In this document: in pieces, positions 1 to 10,845 of the stretch | Position numbering within the stretch: the first letter of the stretch is position 1 | How the letters are laid out: every line of letters starts with the position of its first letter | Assembly: GCA_002633005.1 (NCBI GenBank) | Contig: NMRA01000891.1 | Location: 42,917-77,771 of the forward strand | Direction: 5' to 3' | DNA length: 34,855 nucleotides | Origin: Phoronis australis | Lineage: Eukaryota; Phoronida; Phoronidae | The notes under the pieces: generated by a model | Seen by the model: only the letters and a program-made list of their open reading frames with translations | What the model was told of the DNA's origin: nothing | Database searches by the model: none | Translations under genes and position numbers: made by a program

Positions 1-3
1 GTC

Positions 4-67
4 ACCTTCTGACTGAACTTGCTATTAATTACTTGCAAGTTTGACTCGGCAAGTTCAGTCAGAAGGT
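4..67. repeat. Perfect 19-bp inverted repeat (hairpin)
   Basis: Bases 4-22 (ACCTTCTGACTGAACTTGC) are the exact reverse complement of 49-67, separated by a 26-base loop. A perfect 19-bp stem is well beyond chance. It may be the terminal inverted repeat of a small element or a fold-back remnant cut by the window start. No coding function is seen. Confidence 0.8.
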
Positions 68-169
68 TGATTTCGTGCTTTGTCCAATTGCAAGATCTTT
101 TCTTTTCTGCAGCCATTTTGTCTGTGCCATGGTAACAGGAATTATGGGTATTGCCTTATATGGTATCCA

Positions 170-346
170 ATTTGGCTATCCACCGTATAACATAGATATC
201 CGCCGGATAGTTATCCGAACCTTATCCAAGCTTTGTGCAACCCAAATTTATACGCCGGATAACTATCCGGCGTATAAATCTTATCCGGCGAATAAGCTCT
301 TATCCGCCGGATAGTTATACAGACTTTTATGCAACCGGGCCCTGGT
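170..346. mobile_element. Palindrome-rich MITE / hAT-like element end
   Basis: The core TATCCGCCGGATA occurs at 197-209 and 301-313, both times followed by GTTAT. Between them TTTATACGCCGGATA (247-261) and its exact reverse complement (264-278) form a 15-bp palindrome with a 2-base spacer. The right edge reads, on the minus strand, GGGCCCGGTTGCATAAAAG, a GC-rich end like hAT-type terminal repeats. A related TTTGTGCAACCC lies at about 231-242, but no matching left terminus or target duplication is clear. This is therefore called a truncated or rearranged non-autonomous DNA element rather than a complete copy. Confidence 0.55.
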
Positions 347-3237
347 CAGTACAGAATTAGTGCAGTTATGTAATCATTGCGGCACGTCTTTGTGAATTTA
401 AATGTAGACGAACATCCGGTGACCAACAGCAGTAAGAATGCACCCAATGTTAATCCCCTGAGACACTGACCTGGTCAGTACAATGTAATCAATTAATTTC
501 ATGCAATTCTTAAAAAAAACGTAGTTCTTGTGCACGTTTCCTTTGTGTTGAGTTGTATTCGTGAGGCAGTTTCCACCGGAAGTCAACAGTTTGAATATTA
601 TAACCGACAGTCAACTTCGAAGAAAAAGTCGTGTGTTGGCTAGCCTGCGACAATAAAGTTTATATTACTACGAGCTGAGCCAGCAAGAAGACATTTCAGA
701 AGTTTTGGAAGTCTGGTTAGTGCCAGAGAGCGTTCTTAAATCGATTGGCCACAATCGGTGCTGTGATTTCCAACGAACGTGTTAAGTTCAGGCTTCATGT
801 GGGGTATTTGATGAAGTTGTAGACTGCTGTGGAGTCTAACCGGTTGGTTGCTTGTTAGATGGAGATAAAAGCTGACTACATTGATTGAAGGCTATAAGAA
901 CACACAAAGTTTATTGGCTCTAACTACAATATATATAGCAACTCAAAACATGTGTGGGTTTTGGGTGTATTTGAGTCAGTTCCTGTGACGTCAACACAAA
1001 TAGTAAACTTTTATGAATGGAATTCCACAATCTCATCCTGGCATGCCATATATGGAAAAGGACTTGTTTACCAGACAACCAGATGCACTGAAACAATAAC
1101 ATTGATATGCTGAGGTCACTCTTCTGAGGTTGTGGCAGTGTGATCAATGCAAGGGGGGGGGGAACTACCAAGGCAAAGTGTAATCGTCTCCCAAATTAGA
1201 AGAGTAACTATTGTGTCTAAACCATTGTCACATGTTCACAGGCGCCGAAATGAGCTAGGACGAACTCTCGACACTTCTGTGTATTCATTAGTTTATACGC
1301 CCTCATGCTTTAAACTTGAGTTGTTGCTAACCTGAATTTCAATTTTTGCTATCCGTAAAAATCTTGCACAGTTTTGGTCATCGGTACCATATATTAAATT
1401 AAAACCAAATTTCAACATATAATGATGCCACATATACTTTTATTTTCAATAAATAATTACATTTTTGAAAAATAGATAGACCTCGAAAAAGTCACCCTTG
1501 AGACTTCAGAGCGGCAATCTCTAAGACTGTATTCCTCTTCTTTCGGGAGTCGCCACCGGGAGCCGGGAATTCATAAGAATGTCCTTTGGACTTCCCCCTG
1601 AATAAAGCCTTTTAAACTGCTGTGTAGTGTAGAAAATCATTCACTTTTTAGCTTTTGCGCTTATCTGTATGACTTACATCCGCTGACGAACGCGGTGCTT
1701 CCAGCATGGGTAAACGCTGGCAAAAATCAACCGTCATCCCGTGTTCACTGTCTCGCAGGCCAGAAAACCTAATTTCTCATGACGGAACCCATCCCCGCAC
1801 TCTTTTTGTTTCATATTATTGCTTTGATTATTTCTGAACTCGTTTTTCAGCAACTAAACCAATGCTTCCATGTTTAGACGTTTCGCCAGAGTGCAGACGA
1901 TCAGTAGTATCACGTGACAACTTATTCAGAAACTGCAGGGCACGTTCAGAGAATCGAAATGATTTGACCGCGAGCGTCATCTGTGCACGCTGCATCACAC
2001 TCGTTCTATTTTCCTTTCGGTGCTCATTTGAAGACGGGAGTTTCTTTGACGACCACAGGGGCTCTTTCGACGGTTTTTATAGGCTTGTGTCGGGGTTCGT
2101 TACTTTGGAGCAAATGTCGAGCAGACAATCTTAGGATCAACTTGCCTATGCGGCTAGCTTTTTAACTTGCCCATCGGGCAAGTACTTTTCAAATTCCACT
2201 TACCCGACGCAAGATCTACATGTACAAGGGCAACCGGGCAACCGTTAGTGTTGAGCCCTGTCACATCACTACAGGTCAATAATTTGCAAGGTTCACTTGC
2301 CTCATCCACGTACCATGGGGGTGCTCAAACTTTTGGGCATGTTGACCTTTTACTAAAACAACGTGGTGTGTTCAGAGCTGTGCACAGTGCATTCCTGAAT
2401 TACAGCTTTTTAGTGGACTCGTGTCTTGTTTTCTCAATTTTTTTTTGTTTCTACGAGGCTGACCTTTTCATGCCCACTTCGGCAAGTGGGGGGGGTGCTC
2501 GTTCGAGCCTCCCCTTGGTGCGCTTATTAAGAATAACCAATGTAACTATTGTAGTGCCTATTTTGACTGACTTACTCAGGTTTGTTGGGAGGATCTAGGT
2601 TATTGAATGCGAAAGGACATCCCGATCCCACCCAACACCCCCGGCATACGTCATAATGTACCCAAGTAAACTCTCACCAGTCAACATGTTAACTATAGTT
2701 AAGCACAGTGAAACTTGCATAATTCCTATCTAATTTCACCAAATAATTCAATGCAAATATGGAAAATCTGTGTGATTTGACTTTGGGATTGAGTATGTGC
2801 TTTCAAATTTTTACCGGGTTGTGGAATACTAGAATGTCGCAAAAGTTTGCATATACAGACTTAAAATTTTCACATTCAATGCGAGTTCAACTGGTTTTAT
2901 TGAAATCAAATATTTCAGTTTCATGGTGAAAGTGATAGTTAATCTGGGTACAACTTTACCTAGGAGTTGATTTGAGTTGAATATGGACTGACTAGAATGA
3001 TCTCCCCATGTCTGTAGGGGCATATTCTTTTCCCTCTAGAAATTTGCTTGGAACCTTAATTTAATATCTTTGTAAATGTCAGCCAGTAAAGTGATTGGTA
3101 GGAGTACAGGATATAGTGTTTTTACGTTTACTGTAGTACATGAGATAACAATTTTATTTTTACTGTAAACTATTATGGTTACGTAAGACATCTCGTGAAG
3201 ACCATGCCAGTATCTTCAATGGTGGATTCAGAGGACA
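347..3237. other. Non-coding stretch, no recognised gene
   Basis: The open frames here (for example 1862-2134 and 2167-2598, plus) show no family motif or splice support. A direct repeat CTGGTCAGTACA occurs at 342-353 and 471-482, each followed shortly by TGTAATCA. A short perfect hairpin ACTTGCCC/ATC/GGGCAAGT lies at 2165-2183, with further CTTGCC/GGGCAA repeats around it. Homopolymer G runs occur near 1146-1160 and 2487-2496. Nothing else could be supported. Confidence 0.5.
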
Positions 3238-3382
3238 GCTAAGGGGCCATGGCCCCGGCCCCCTGAAACGCTACAAGATCAATTGGCAGTTCGGGGGCAG
3301 GGGGTGAATATCTGATGGGCAAAACCCTACTCTGCCCCAAACCCAAAACTCAAATTCCTGGACCACCCCCCACCGCCCCTGA
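3238..3382. mobile_element. MITE-like fragment, copy 1
   Basis: This GC-rich island in AT-rich surroundings begins AAGGGGCCATGGCCCCGG and ends CCTGGACC...CGCCCCTG. The end resembles the widespread hAT-like MITE terminus CAGGGGCGGATCCAGG read on the other strand. It resembles 10702-10845 in the same orientation: AAGGGGCCATG, then a CCCCT-AAA-like stretch, CAAGAT, TTCG-GGG and GGGCAAA/TGGCAAA in the same order. The assignment rests on by-eye similarity, and no target duplication was found. Confidence 0.4.
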
Positions 3383-3479
3383 TCTTTACATGGATAACAT
3401 TCCCTTTAAATGGGTTATGTCTGGATTCTTAAGAAGCTATCACATGCTGTTATGTTTGCTAATATCTCATTGTTTTCAG

Positions 3480-3584
3480 GTCTATATTAACTTGGCGGAG
3501 TACTTGGAAGAACTAGACATCCAAACATTTGCATCTAAACAATCACCCAGGGGTGGTATTGGGCTGTTTACATCGACATGGCAG
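3480..3584 (+). CDS. Candidate internal exon, 35 codons, unidentified
   Basis: A good acceptor (pyrimidine-rich tract then TTGTTTTCAG) precedes 3480, and a plausible donor CAG/GTAGAG follows 3584. The 105-bp interval is open in phase 0-0 and gives a protein-like peptide beginning VYINLAEYLEELDIQ with later GGIGLFTSTWQ. Part of an amphipathic helix is likely at the start. I do not recognise the family. A matching downstream acceptor lies at 4488, and joining to it would add about eight residues before a stop. The exon call is an inference from splice signals and composition, without homology. Confidence 0.3.
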
Positions 3585-4488
3585 GTAGAGTTTCAGATGT
3601 TTCATTGTTGAGTGAAAACTAGTGCTGCTATCAGGGTTTGAATTTGAAACAATATGAATTTGTCCTTGGTTTAGCCAATGGGGTTATAATCTTTAACAAG
3701 CTCACTTGTTGCCATTTGGTCAAGTCAATGTAAAGCTTTTTGGTTTTGCTATAAATTTCAGAAAGGACACGCGGAAGTATACATGTCAGATTAAACTTTC
3801 AGTTCTAACCCTGGTTGTGCCGGCTAAATGTCCATGAAACATTAGTAAGAAGTTCTATGGTGGCTGGAGACAGCTAGTTAGAATACAACTAGCTCTGCTC
3901 ATTATGTAGAGTTGTGCATTTTCTTATCAGATTGACGAATTAAACAATGAAAAATTCATAAAAGTAATAGGAATTGAAGTTTATTGCAGTTGCCAACAGT
4001 TTCATCATTTGATAAAAGATATTAATTTGTCATAGAACTTGAATTAAAAAAGTTACATAATACCATACCTGGTTAGCCTGAAGTCCAACTTTTATTAACA
4101 CATTAAGTTTTGTCATATGCACGGTTTGTTCTAGATTGTAATAGCATAATAGGTGATCATGTGCATGCTTTGTATTCAAGTTGTCTAGAATAAAATTGTT
4201 TTGAATGTCGTGAATCCAGGATTAAAACTTCATTCAAAACAGTATGTGGAAAACTGACCCACTGCAGTGATTGCTTGAAGTAAACTTGCAGGCTAGTCTT
4301 GCACTTGAATCCTGGAGAGTGATTGGTTAAATTTTGAGTTTGAAGACTATTCTAGGCTCTGTATATAAGTCAGGAAGATTAAAAAATCAGTGTTGTATAA
4401 ACAGCACGATAAATATCCAGCAAGCTAAGTTGTCTTATACTGATAACTTTTACCCGTCTGTTATTAAACTTTGTTGTCTTTATTGCAG
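3585..4488. other. Non-coding, possibly an intron
   Basis: AT-rich sequence between the two candidate exons. No repeat, gene or RNA structure could be supported. Confidence 0.3.
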
Positions 4489-4515
4489 AGTGTGCCTTCA
4501 ACAATCGTTGGATAA
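4489..4515 (+). CDS. Possible short terminal exon joined to 3480-3584
   Basis: The acceptor TTGTCTTTATTGCAG ends at 4488. Reading on in phase 0 from the upstream candidate exon gives SVPSTIVG and a TAA stop at 4513-4515. If real, the 4692-5090 element would lie in the 3' untranslated region, with an ATTAAA at about 5117. The support is only splice signal plus compatible phase, so this is weak. Confidence 0.2.
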   Translation, partial: SVPSTIVG

Positions 4516-4691
4516 TGAAGGCTACCCAGACAACGCAACATACGCACTTACGAACTGTAGCTCATGAACCTATGAATTCAGTTATCTGAGCTCAGAAACG
4601 GGCGTCTGTAGTCACAAAACATGGATTATTTGCCTGTGAAGCTAAGCGAGCAGATCCAGCTAAAGAAGATTAAGTGGCTTGTGGTCTACCA

Positions 4692-5090
4692 TAGGGCCCT
4701 TTCACATTGACTTAACTCTTGTCTGAGCGGAGCATCGACGTATACTGCGAAGTTAAGTGGACCGTTCATTCTGGCTTCGGTAGTTAATGAACTTCGCAGT
4801 AAACAGTAGGTGACGCTGTTGTGATCGAAAGTATCGCAAGGTAGCACTCCACGCTAAGATGTGACAACTTGGGAACATTTACATGTGTTATTTGACACAA
4901 AACTTATTTTTAAATTGATTGGTGATTATTAGAGCAAGCTATAAGCAACTATTAGCCATCACACTACTATGCAATTGTTAATGATAACAGTGGCCCCTGG
5001 CAATAACTTCGATAGGACTGAAGTTGATAGTTTATACTGACATTAACTTCCAAAAACTTCGACGCGTCGATGTTAGTATGAAAGGACCTA
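4692..5090. mobile_element. 0.4-kb MITE-like element with inverted ends
   Basis: The left end TAGGGCCCTTTCACATTGAC (4692-4711) matches the right end read on the minus strand, TAGGTCCTTTCATACTAACA, with a few mismatches. A flanking TA may be the target duplication, which would fit Tc1/mariner-like or related MITEs. Inside, ACTGCGAAGTT (about 4744-4754) has its exact reverse complement AACTTCGCAGT at about 4789-4799, and GAAGTT/AACTTC motifs recur to the right end. There is no reading frame, so any movement would have needed transposase supplied from elsewhere. Confidence 0.55.
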
Positions 5091-5735
5091 TATTTGTATG
5101 AAGTTCAGTAGCTTTGAATTAAAGGAAAATGAATATTTTTGTGGTCAGTGGTCTAAGTTTTCTAATTTCCATCTCGTATAACCAGGTTGTACTTAGGGTT
5201 ACTTTTAGTGAAACTTGTTCTCACCATGGAGTGTATTGGATTTACTTTTACTATGATTGTCAACAAAACGAAACTTTGACATTTAAATTGATATTTTTAA
5301 GGTTGCAAAGAATTATAGGTGATTCTAGGCACTATTTCTAGCATAAGGATTGTACTTCCCAAAATCAGACCTGTCGCCATTGTCGTTAAACTTTTAGTTA
5401 CCTGTTACGTTTTATGTTATGCTTTTGTCCCTGCAGATATTCTTGGATTTTCCATATTAAGTGATTTGTTATTATTGGTGTCATTGCTGTAATTTTAGTT
5501 GAAGCGTAGACTTTTGTTGTGACTTTCCTGGTTAAGTAATCACATTTTATTTGGTTGTGTTTCATGATTTGGTAGTGATTTCTCTGTTTGTACATTCCTT
5601 TTGCTCCCTCGGTTATCGCATAATTGTCATAGATTAAGAACGATGCAAATAATGAACATGTTATTAGCCTCATTTAGTTTTCACTGCATTGATGAACTGG
5701 TTTTTGAAATATTTCTGGTTTTTAAGATTTTGATA
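5091..5735. other. Non-coding stretch upstream of the integrase relic
   Basis: This is where reverse transcriptase or RNase H of the BEL/Pao element would be expected, but none is recognisable. The open frames at 5129-5341 (plus) and 5398-5673 (minus) have no family signal. Confidence 0.4.
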
Positions 5736-6510
5736 TTTCACTCATGTGACATATATGGAGCGTTTCATGCAAAAGATGGTGGAACTGTCCACAGGCGATG
5801 TGATGTAATCGTTACCTGTCTTCATAGCCGGGCCACTGATTTATAGATTGTGAACAACCTCGATGCCACCAATTTCATCAACGTCTTGTGTAGATACTTG
5901 GCTCATCGTGGTCTTGTGAGAACCGTGTTTTCAGATAATGGAACGAATTTTGTGGGAGCAGAGATGTCGTTGCGAGCTCCAGTGAGCGAAATAGATGGTA
6001 TTCAACGCCACTTACTTTCCGTGAGCAAAGATGAGTGGTTGAATCCATCGGCGGCATGTAATTTTAGCGGTGTTTCAGAACGTACGATCTGGGTTGTACA
6101 GTGTGTGCAAATTTCTATCGCCAACACTCGCAGAATGTGAGTGCTTGAACGACGACCTGTTCCAGACGCTTCTGTTTAAAGCACATACCGTCGTAAACTC
6201 ACGCCCTTTTACAATATTGACTGATAACTCCGGTGGTCTCCAGCAGCCCCGAACCATGTTTTGGCAAGGAATAGCTAGATTGCTGTCTCCGTCCAGGGAA
6301 CTTCCAGAGCCAGGATGAAAGAGGTGTCGCTGCGTTCAATAATTGGCCAATTTGTTTTGGACCTCGTGGAGGAAGAAATTTCTAGTCACGCTTCAAAAAC
6401 GCGTCAAGTGACATCGACGTTACGTCGAGAAATAGTTGGCACACGGGACAAGTCGTGGAAGCCTTCAAGGATTCCAAGGGTTTGGTTCGAAGCTGCTATT
6501 TGAAAACTAG
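5736..6510 (+). pseudogene. BEL/Pao retrotransposon integrase relic (pol C-terminus)
   Basis: This is the decayed end of a BEL/Pao pol gene; the ancestral enzyme inserted reverse-transcribed element DNA into the host genome. Family landmarks appear in order: CDIYGAF (about 5745), VIVTCLHSRATDL, then SDNGTNFVGAE (about 5934), then SGVSERTI, then VNSRPFTILTD (about 6193), then LANLFW and a basic stretch, then GQVVEAFKDSKGLVRS ending near 6508. The three residues matching the DDE triad (D in CDIYG, D in SDNG, E in SER) are still visible. It is broken by a TAG at 5844-5846, a frameshift near 6120-6145, another before 6330, and further stops. The upstream pol domains and LTRs are not seen. Confidence 0.85.
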
Positions 6511-6589
6511 TGCGTCTACCGGTCAATAAATTGTTTCTGCTTGTTAATAACGGCACTTTCTGAATATTTGCAATCTAGTCAAACTGTGG

Positions 6590-6780
6590 TTAGTGTGTTT
6601 TATACTACATTATCAGCTTCACATGGCCAGTACAACCGTTAAATAACCCATTTAATTGTTCAACCGCTTTGAATAACACTTTATCGGGGAACCGAGGTCG
6701 GTTCCGAACCCGTCTTCCAAGTGATTCGAATGGTCGACTTAACAACTGCACCACCCAGCAGCTGACGTAGGCAATTACTT
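6590..6780 (-). mobile_element. tRNA-derived SINE, copy 1 (Pol III promoter present)
   Basis: On the minus strand an A box TGGTGCAGTTG (6753-6743) fits the TRGYNNANNNG consensus exactly. A B box-like GGTTCGGAACC (6710-6700) follows after 32 bases, the usual tRNA spacing. The preceding TGCTGGG (6760-6754) would be the acceptor-stem strand, but its 3' partner is absent, so this is not a functional tRNA. The body runs leftward to about 6590. It matches 11165-11320 both in the body (ATAACCCATTTA, TTTTATAC-ACA-TATCAGC) and at the 5' flank (CAGCTGACGT). The tail and target duplications are not clear. Confidence 0.7.
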
Positions 6781-7721
6781 GGAAGTTAAGGGTTGCCGTA
6801 TTGTCTTTTTCGCATTTTATTAAAATGTTCGGACATATCTTTGCATACCTGGCGCAGTATTTAGTACAATTTTATATAATGTTTTCAATTTCTAAGCAGT
6901 AATTGTATCAATCATTGTGTTATTCACAAAATGAAATAAAAAACTGAAAAAGAAAATCCAACTGAAATACTGAATGCAGCGCACTTCCCACGACCGCACC
7001 AAATGCTCTGTAGTCATATCGCAGGTACGGCAACATTCATGTGTGAGGCACGAATTACAGAAACATGGCATTTTTGTATCCCCAAGTGAATTGCTATAAA
7101 AGAACTATAGAAGGACATTCTTCGCAAATGCTGCAGCAACCGGCAGTGAGCTTTAAATGTTTGCAAATGGCAGCAAACCTAGACTGCCCTCATAGGCTGT
7201 TCGAAATGTCAAACTGTAATAACACGTCCAAGCTAGATGATTTTTCAGCTAAAAGAATCAATATAATTTTGAATAAAAATACATGTAGTGCACTCCTCAC
7301 CAGTACAGCAGTCACGAGCAGTTGTGGTTGATTTTTACCACCCGTTAGTTACATGTACGTTAAAATATGGCAACAAAATCATTTGTGAATTTGACATCGA
7401 CTTTTTATAATTTGACAATGAAGCATATTAATAAGGAAATTCACAATCATTATGCTCCGATGTCTATGAATTGATCGGAAGCATGCAATTTTATAACCGA
7501 AAAAGAAAGTCTGCCAAAAGACGGTCTTTAAAGGGTAGGAGCCTAGCACACTACTGTTAATTCCAGGAGGAGTATTCTAATTTCTTGTTCTCTTGAATTT
7601 TAGCCATTCAGTACCTGCGGGCAGGAAAGTGTTCATCGCAAGGGGAGCTGTAGCGACTCAAAGAGAATACACTGATAAATATAATATCGTGTAGTAATTG
7701 TTATTTTCATTAAACACTCAC
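6781..7721. other. Non-coding stretch
   Basis: AT-rich sequence between the SINE and the FN3 exon. The open frame at 7065-7331 (plus) has no recognisable motif. On the minus strand this would be intron or downstream sequence of the FN3 gene. Nothing else is supported. Confidence 0.4.
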
Positions 7722-7973
7722 TTGTTTTAGCTGTTATCTCGTCGGGCCAGTCATCAGTCCACTCTATTATGTACGTTCTAACTGTCACATTGTACGAAGT
7801 TCCTTGAGTTAAACCAGTGCAACGTTCTTTGGTAACAGCTGGGTCAGTTACATTGATGCTATGGTTACCGCAGATCACTATGTAGCCGTCTTTATATCCA
7901 GGTGCTTCAGACCAACTGACATCAATTGTTGTCTCATTTTCAACCAGACTGATATTAGAAACTATTCCCATCA
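7722..7973 (-). CDS. Fibronectin type III domain exon (module B)
   Basis: This is one complete FN3 domain on one exon. FN3 domains are extracellular beta-sandwich modules of adhesion and receptor proteins such as receptor tyrosine phosphatases. The acceptor reads CCCTTCCAG at 7974 and the donor CAA/GTGAGT at 7721. The exon is 252 bp, 84 codons, phase 1-1, the classic symmetric phase of FN3 modules. Visible marks are strand-B Trp in DVSWSE, DGYIVICGN in strand C, CTGLTQGTSYNVTV with the tyrosine corner, and a closing AKT. Two cysteines (in VICGN and RCTGL) recur in the other FN3 exon. Five N-X-S/T sequons suggest an extracellular glycoprotein. The host gene is not identified. Confidence 0.85.
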
Positions 7974-8445
7974 CTGGAAGGGAAGATACATAAACAAAAA
8001 GTATAAACATTGGATTTCGGCTTCCAGTCTCTTTGGACTAGCTATAGTAGTTTTTCCAAAATACGAATTCAAAAAAATACCGGACGTTCATATACAGCAT
8101 CACGGGTCACAGGTACTACATAACACTTTGTAGGTATTAGTCCGAAACAGTACAGTAACTGTAATTTTCACACACCACTAAAATATTCATGGACGACGAA
8201 CCTTTACTTTCATATTGTTTTGCGATATTTCATTGTAAAAACATGAACGAAAGTAGTTCTTGAACAGTTTTCACATGCATCTTGGTTTTGTCAAAGACAT
8301 TTCATGAACCGCAGTTGATACGGTTTGGTGTTAAATATGAGAGAAAAAAAATCTTGAAAACCACACCAATTAGAGATTAGACAAATGATATCGCGGTTGT
8401 TTTGCTGAGATTACTTAAATATTCGGTTTCAGCGACATCGGATAT
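7974..8445. other. Intron-like non-coding stretch
   Basis: Minus-strand intron upstream of FN3 module B. AT-rich, with no supported feature. Confidence 0.4.
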
Positions 8446-9831
8446 CAGGGCCCGGTCTCCAATATCCGTACTCAGACTCGAATCATACTCAAACACTTAA
8501 TTCATACTCAACTCCAGTACATATTCAGCTGTGGTGTATTCATTGCCATACTCGAAAATTCTTAACTTGAAATTTCGAGCACGTACTTTATGTTCCAGTG
8601 TAATGGAACTGAAGCGTATCTCATCTATATTTTGAGTACGATTTTAAATAAAATTCTGAGTAAAGGCTCCTAATTTCAAGTTTGGTCTGCCAGTGTATTT
8701 GAAATCGTACTCGAAATAAAATACGAGCGAGAAAACAAAATATCGAAAGCCACCGAGAGACAGAGCAAATCTGAAAAAAAATAAGTCCTCTTACTACATT
8801 TCAGAGCTTCAATTTCAGTTCAGAGATATTAGTCTTCATTTTAAATCATCTTACTCTTCACTGGATTAACCTTCCTTCTGAGTTACTGCATTTTATCGCC
8901 GACAATTTATAAACTCCCATTCCTGTCAACAGGTGCATTCTAATCCCTTGTCGGCAAATCTTTACATGTGTCGAAAGCAGTTTTGGGAAAAGTCGTGTGA
9001 GAAATGTGTGCTGCCCTTATTTCAGTAGGTGTGCCTACGGTTTGTAGTGTTTCCAAAAGACGAGTAGGCTAGGAAAGTTAAAAACAGTTTGCTTCAATGT
9101 CAGGTACATTTCACATTATAGTTAAGTCATCTATAATTCCTCAATCCCCGAATGGCATTCCAAATTTTGTTAGCCGATTTATAAGTACCGTAGATGTCTC
9201 GTCCCGTTCACTGATGAATTCTGAATGCCCGTATGCAGTGTTTCTTAACTCACGCGCCAATTGTCAGCTAACTTGATATATCCCGGTAAAATACGAAGAT
9301 ACAGTATCAAAAGTGTGACACCAGCGTAGGCCTACACAACAATGGGTTCTACGTCAAAACCAAATTAGCAAGAGAGAACAGGGGTTCTTCGATGTGATAA
9401 TCTGTTACAAAGACAATTACGGGAGACGAGGAACTCAAGAAGTAAAGCCTAAAAGTTGTCAAATGTAGCAAAGAAATGGTGTAAGAATATTGTATTTAAA
9501 CTGGAAAATGAATAACAGTTACAGAATACTCACAATTCCACGTTATATACTCTTGTAGTTGTAGCGACAACAGACGACAATGTAGTTGCTGGGGTTGTAT
9601 ATGCCAATAGGGAGCAATGAATCAGCGCGACTTGGCGTGGTTTTGCATTTTAAATCACAAAGAGTTCCATAGCAACTCAAGTATGAGTGTCAGATTTGAG
9701 TACGTTTGGAGTCTACTCGAAATGCGACATTAGATACACTGTTTTGATCACAACTCCAGTGAGCAGGATTTTGGGTAAAAATCTCGAGAATGAGTATAAG
9801 TCTGTGTACGGAGATTGCAGACCGGGCCGAG
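8446..9831 (+). mobile_element. 1,386-bp inverted-repeat DNA transposon, copy 1
   Basis: The left end CAGGGCCCGGTCTCCAAT and the right end read on the minus strand, CTCGGCCCGGTCTGCAAT, share a terminal repeat of about 30 bp that continues into TCCGTAC-CAGACT. A CAGGG-type start resembles hAT-like elements. Many GTACTCGAAAT / TACTC motifs crowd both subterminal zones. The whole element aligns with 15451-16836 in inverted orientation; diagnostic matches include CGTATCTCATCTATATTT, GAAATCGTACTCGAAA, ATGTCTCGTCCCGTTCACTG and GTAGGCCTACAC. No transposase frame exists, so it is non-autonomous or gutted. A clean target duplication was not found. Confidence 0.85.
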
Positions 9832-10112
9832 GTCAATTTTTAACTAGTAGCAGTTCAACCTAAGTGTGTAGACAATCCATATGGTGGCCTCACACACATG
9901 CAAAGTTTGCTCCTTTAAAGCCTAGTGTTAGTGGTCGCATAACCATAAAAGTATTCGGGACAATGTCTTCTACCAGTCTTATCACACGGCGATAGATTTT
10001 GGCGGTCAGTTTGACAAAGCAGTGTCTGGCAGGATCTTGACAACTGTGCGTGGTTCATCCTGTATTTAGTGGTATTCCCAGAGCTTGCAACCTGATTGGT
10101 TTTTGGATTAAC
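9832..10112. other. Non-coding stretch
   Basis: No feature supported. The first bases after the transposon (GAGGTCAATTTTTAACT) resemble those after copy 2 (GTGGTCAAGTTTTGACT), so the repeat unit or its target context may extend slightly beyond the terminal repeat. Confidence 0.4.
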
Positions 10113-10229
10113 TTAGTGAACTATCGACGACAAAGCTACCACTGATACAATCATTAAAAGAGCGTGACTATTGTTTAAGACATTAGTAATATTCCCAAGA
10201 TGAGACCATATCGGCTGTGGTTTGGTATC
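10113..10229 (-). CDS. Weak candidate terminal exon with hydrophobic C-terminus
   Basis: A good minus-strand acceptor (TTTATTTTCCAG) ends at 10230. In phase 0 the next 38 codons are open to a TAA at 10113-10115. The peptide starts DTKPQPIWSHLGN, has sequons NIT and NNS, and ends with a hydrophobic run ALLMIVSVVALSSIVH. That is the layout of a GPI-attachment signal or a tail anchor. There is no homology support, and open frame also extends upstream of the acceptor to 10388. It could be chance. Confidence 0.18.
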   Translation of the reverse strand, partial: DTKPQPIWSHLGNITNVLNNSHALLMIVSVVALSSIVH

Positions 10230-10701
10230 CTGGAAAATAAAGTTTTGTATTGTAAATAAAATATTGTGAGCGTGCAGTGTTTTTTGGTACTCCTTAGTCG
10301 CGGGCTGATCTATTAGCATTAGTTTCTCTCGTGACTCTTCCAGCGATAAGATTTCTACCAACAAACCAAACAAGACACTGGTTGTCACACAAGCAAAGCA
10401 AAGCTGGAATGACGAAACATTGTTTTTGAGAATTCCAGGAAAATGTGAGCTTACATCAGTCTCTTTCTCTGGCTGCGTTCAACTACATTTGTTTGGTGAC
10501 GAAAGCGAAAATGATGAAGGGCTTGGCAGTTTGCTTCGCAGCATGGGGACTTTTGCAAGAACAGACTTGTAAATATGCAGTCGAGATTGATAGAGTGATC
10601 AACTCGAACCAGTCAACAGTCTATCATTATGTAAAGTACTCGCCTCTACATTACAAGTTGAGGTCACAAAGTTCAAATAAAAGGTATGGGGTACAGTGGG
10701 G

Positions 10702-10845
10702 GGCAAGGGGCCATGCCCACACCCCTAAAATTCTCCAAGATTACGTTTGCCAATTCGTGGGTGGGAATGTATGACTGGCAAAGTCTTGATTAATGCCCTG
10801 CCAACTCCCACCTAAGTCAAATACTGGATAAGACCCCTGGAATAC
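10702..10845. mobile_element. MITE-like fragment, copy 2
   Basis: Relative of 3238-3382 in the same orientation. It begins CAAGGGGCCATGCCC, contains CTCCAAGATTACG, CAATTCGTGGGTGGG and ACTGGCAAAG, and ends AAGACCCCTGGA. Divergence is high, so the two are old copies. No terminal repeat pair or target duplication could be fixed. Confidence 0.35.

Noticed and set aside
1862-2134. 90-codon cysteine-containing plus frame
   Set aside because: No recognisable domain, no flanking splice signals, and an overlapping frame of similar length in another register.
2167-2598. 143-codon plus-strand frame as a gene
   Set aside because: No motif, no splice support, low-complexity G and T runs and odd composition. 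Probably chance.
6700-6760. A genuine tRNA gene on the minus strand
   Set aside because: The A and B boxes are present, but the 3' acceptor strand does not pair with TGCTGGG and the anticodon loop is irregular. A body shared with a second copy shows it is a SINE.
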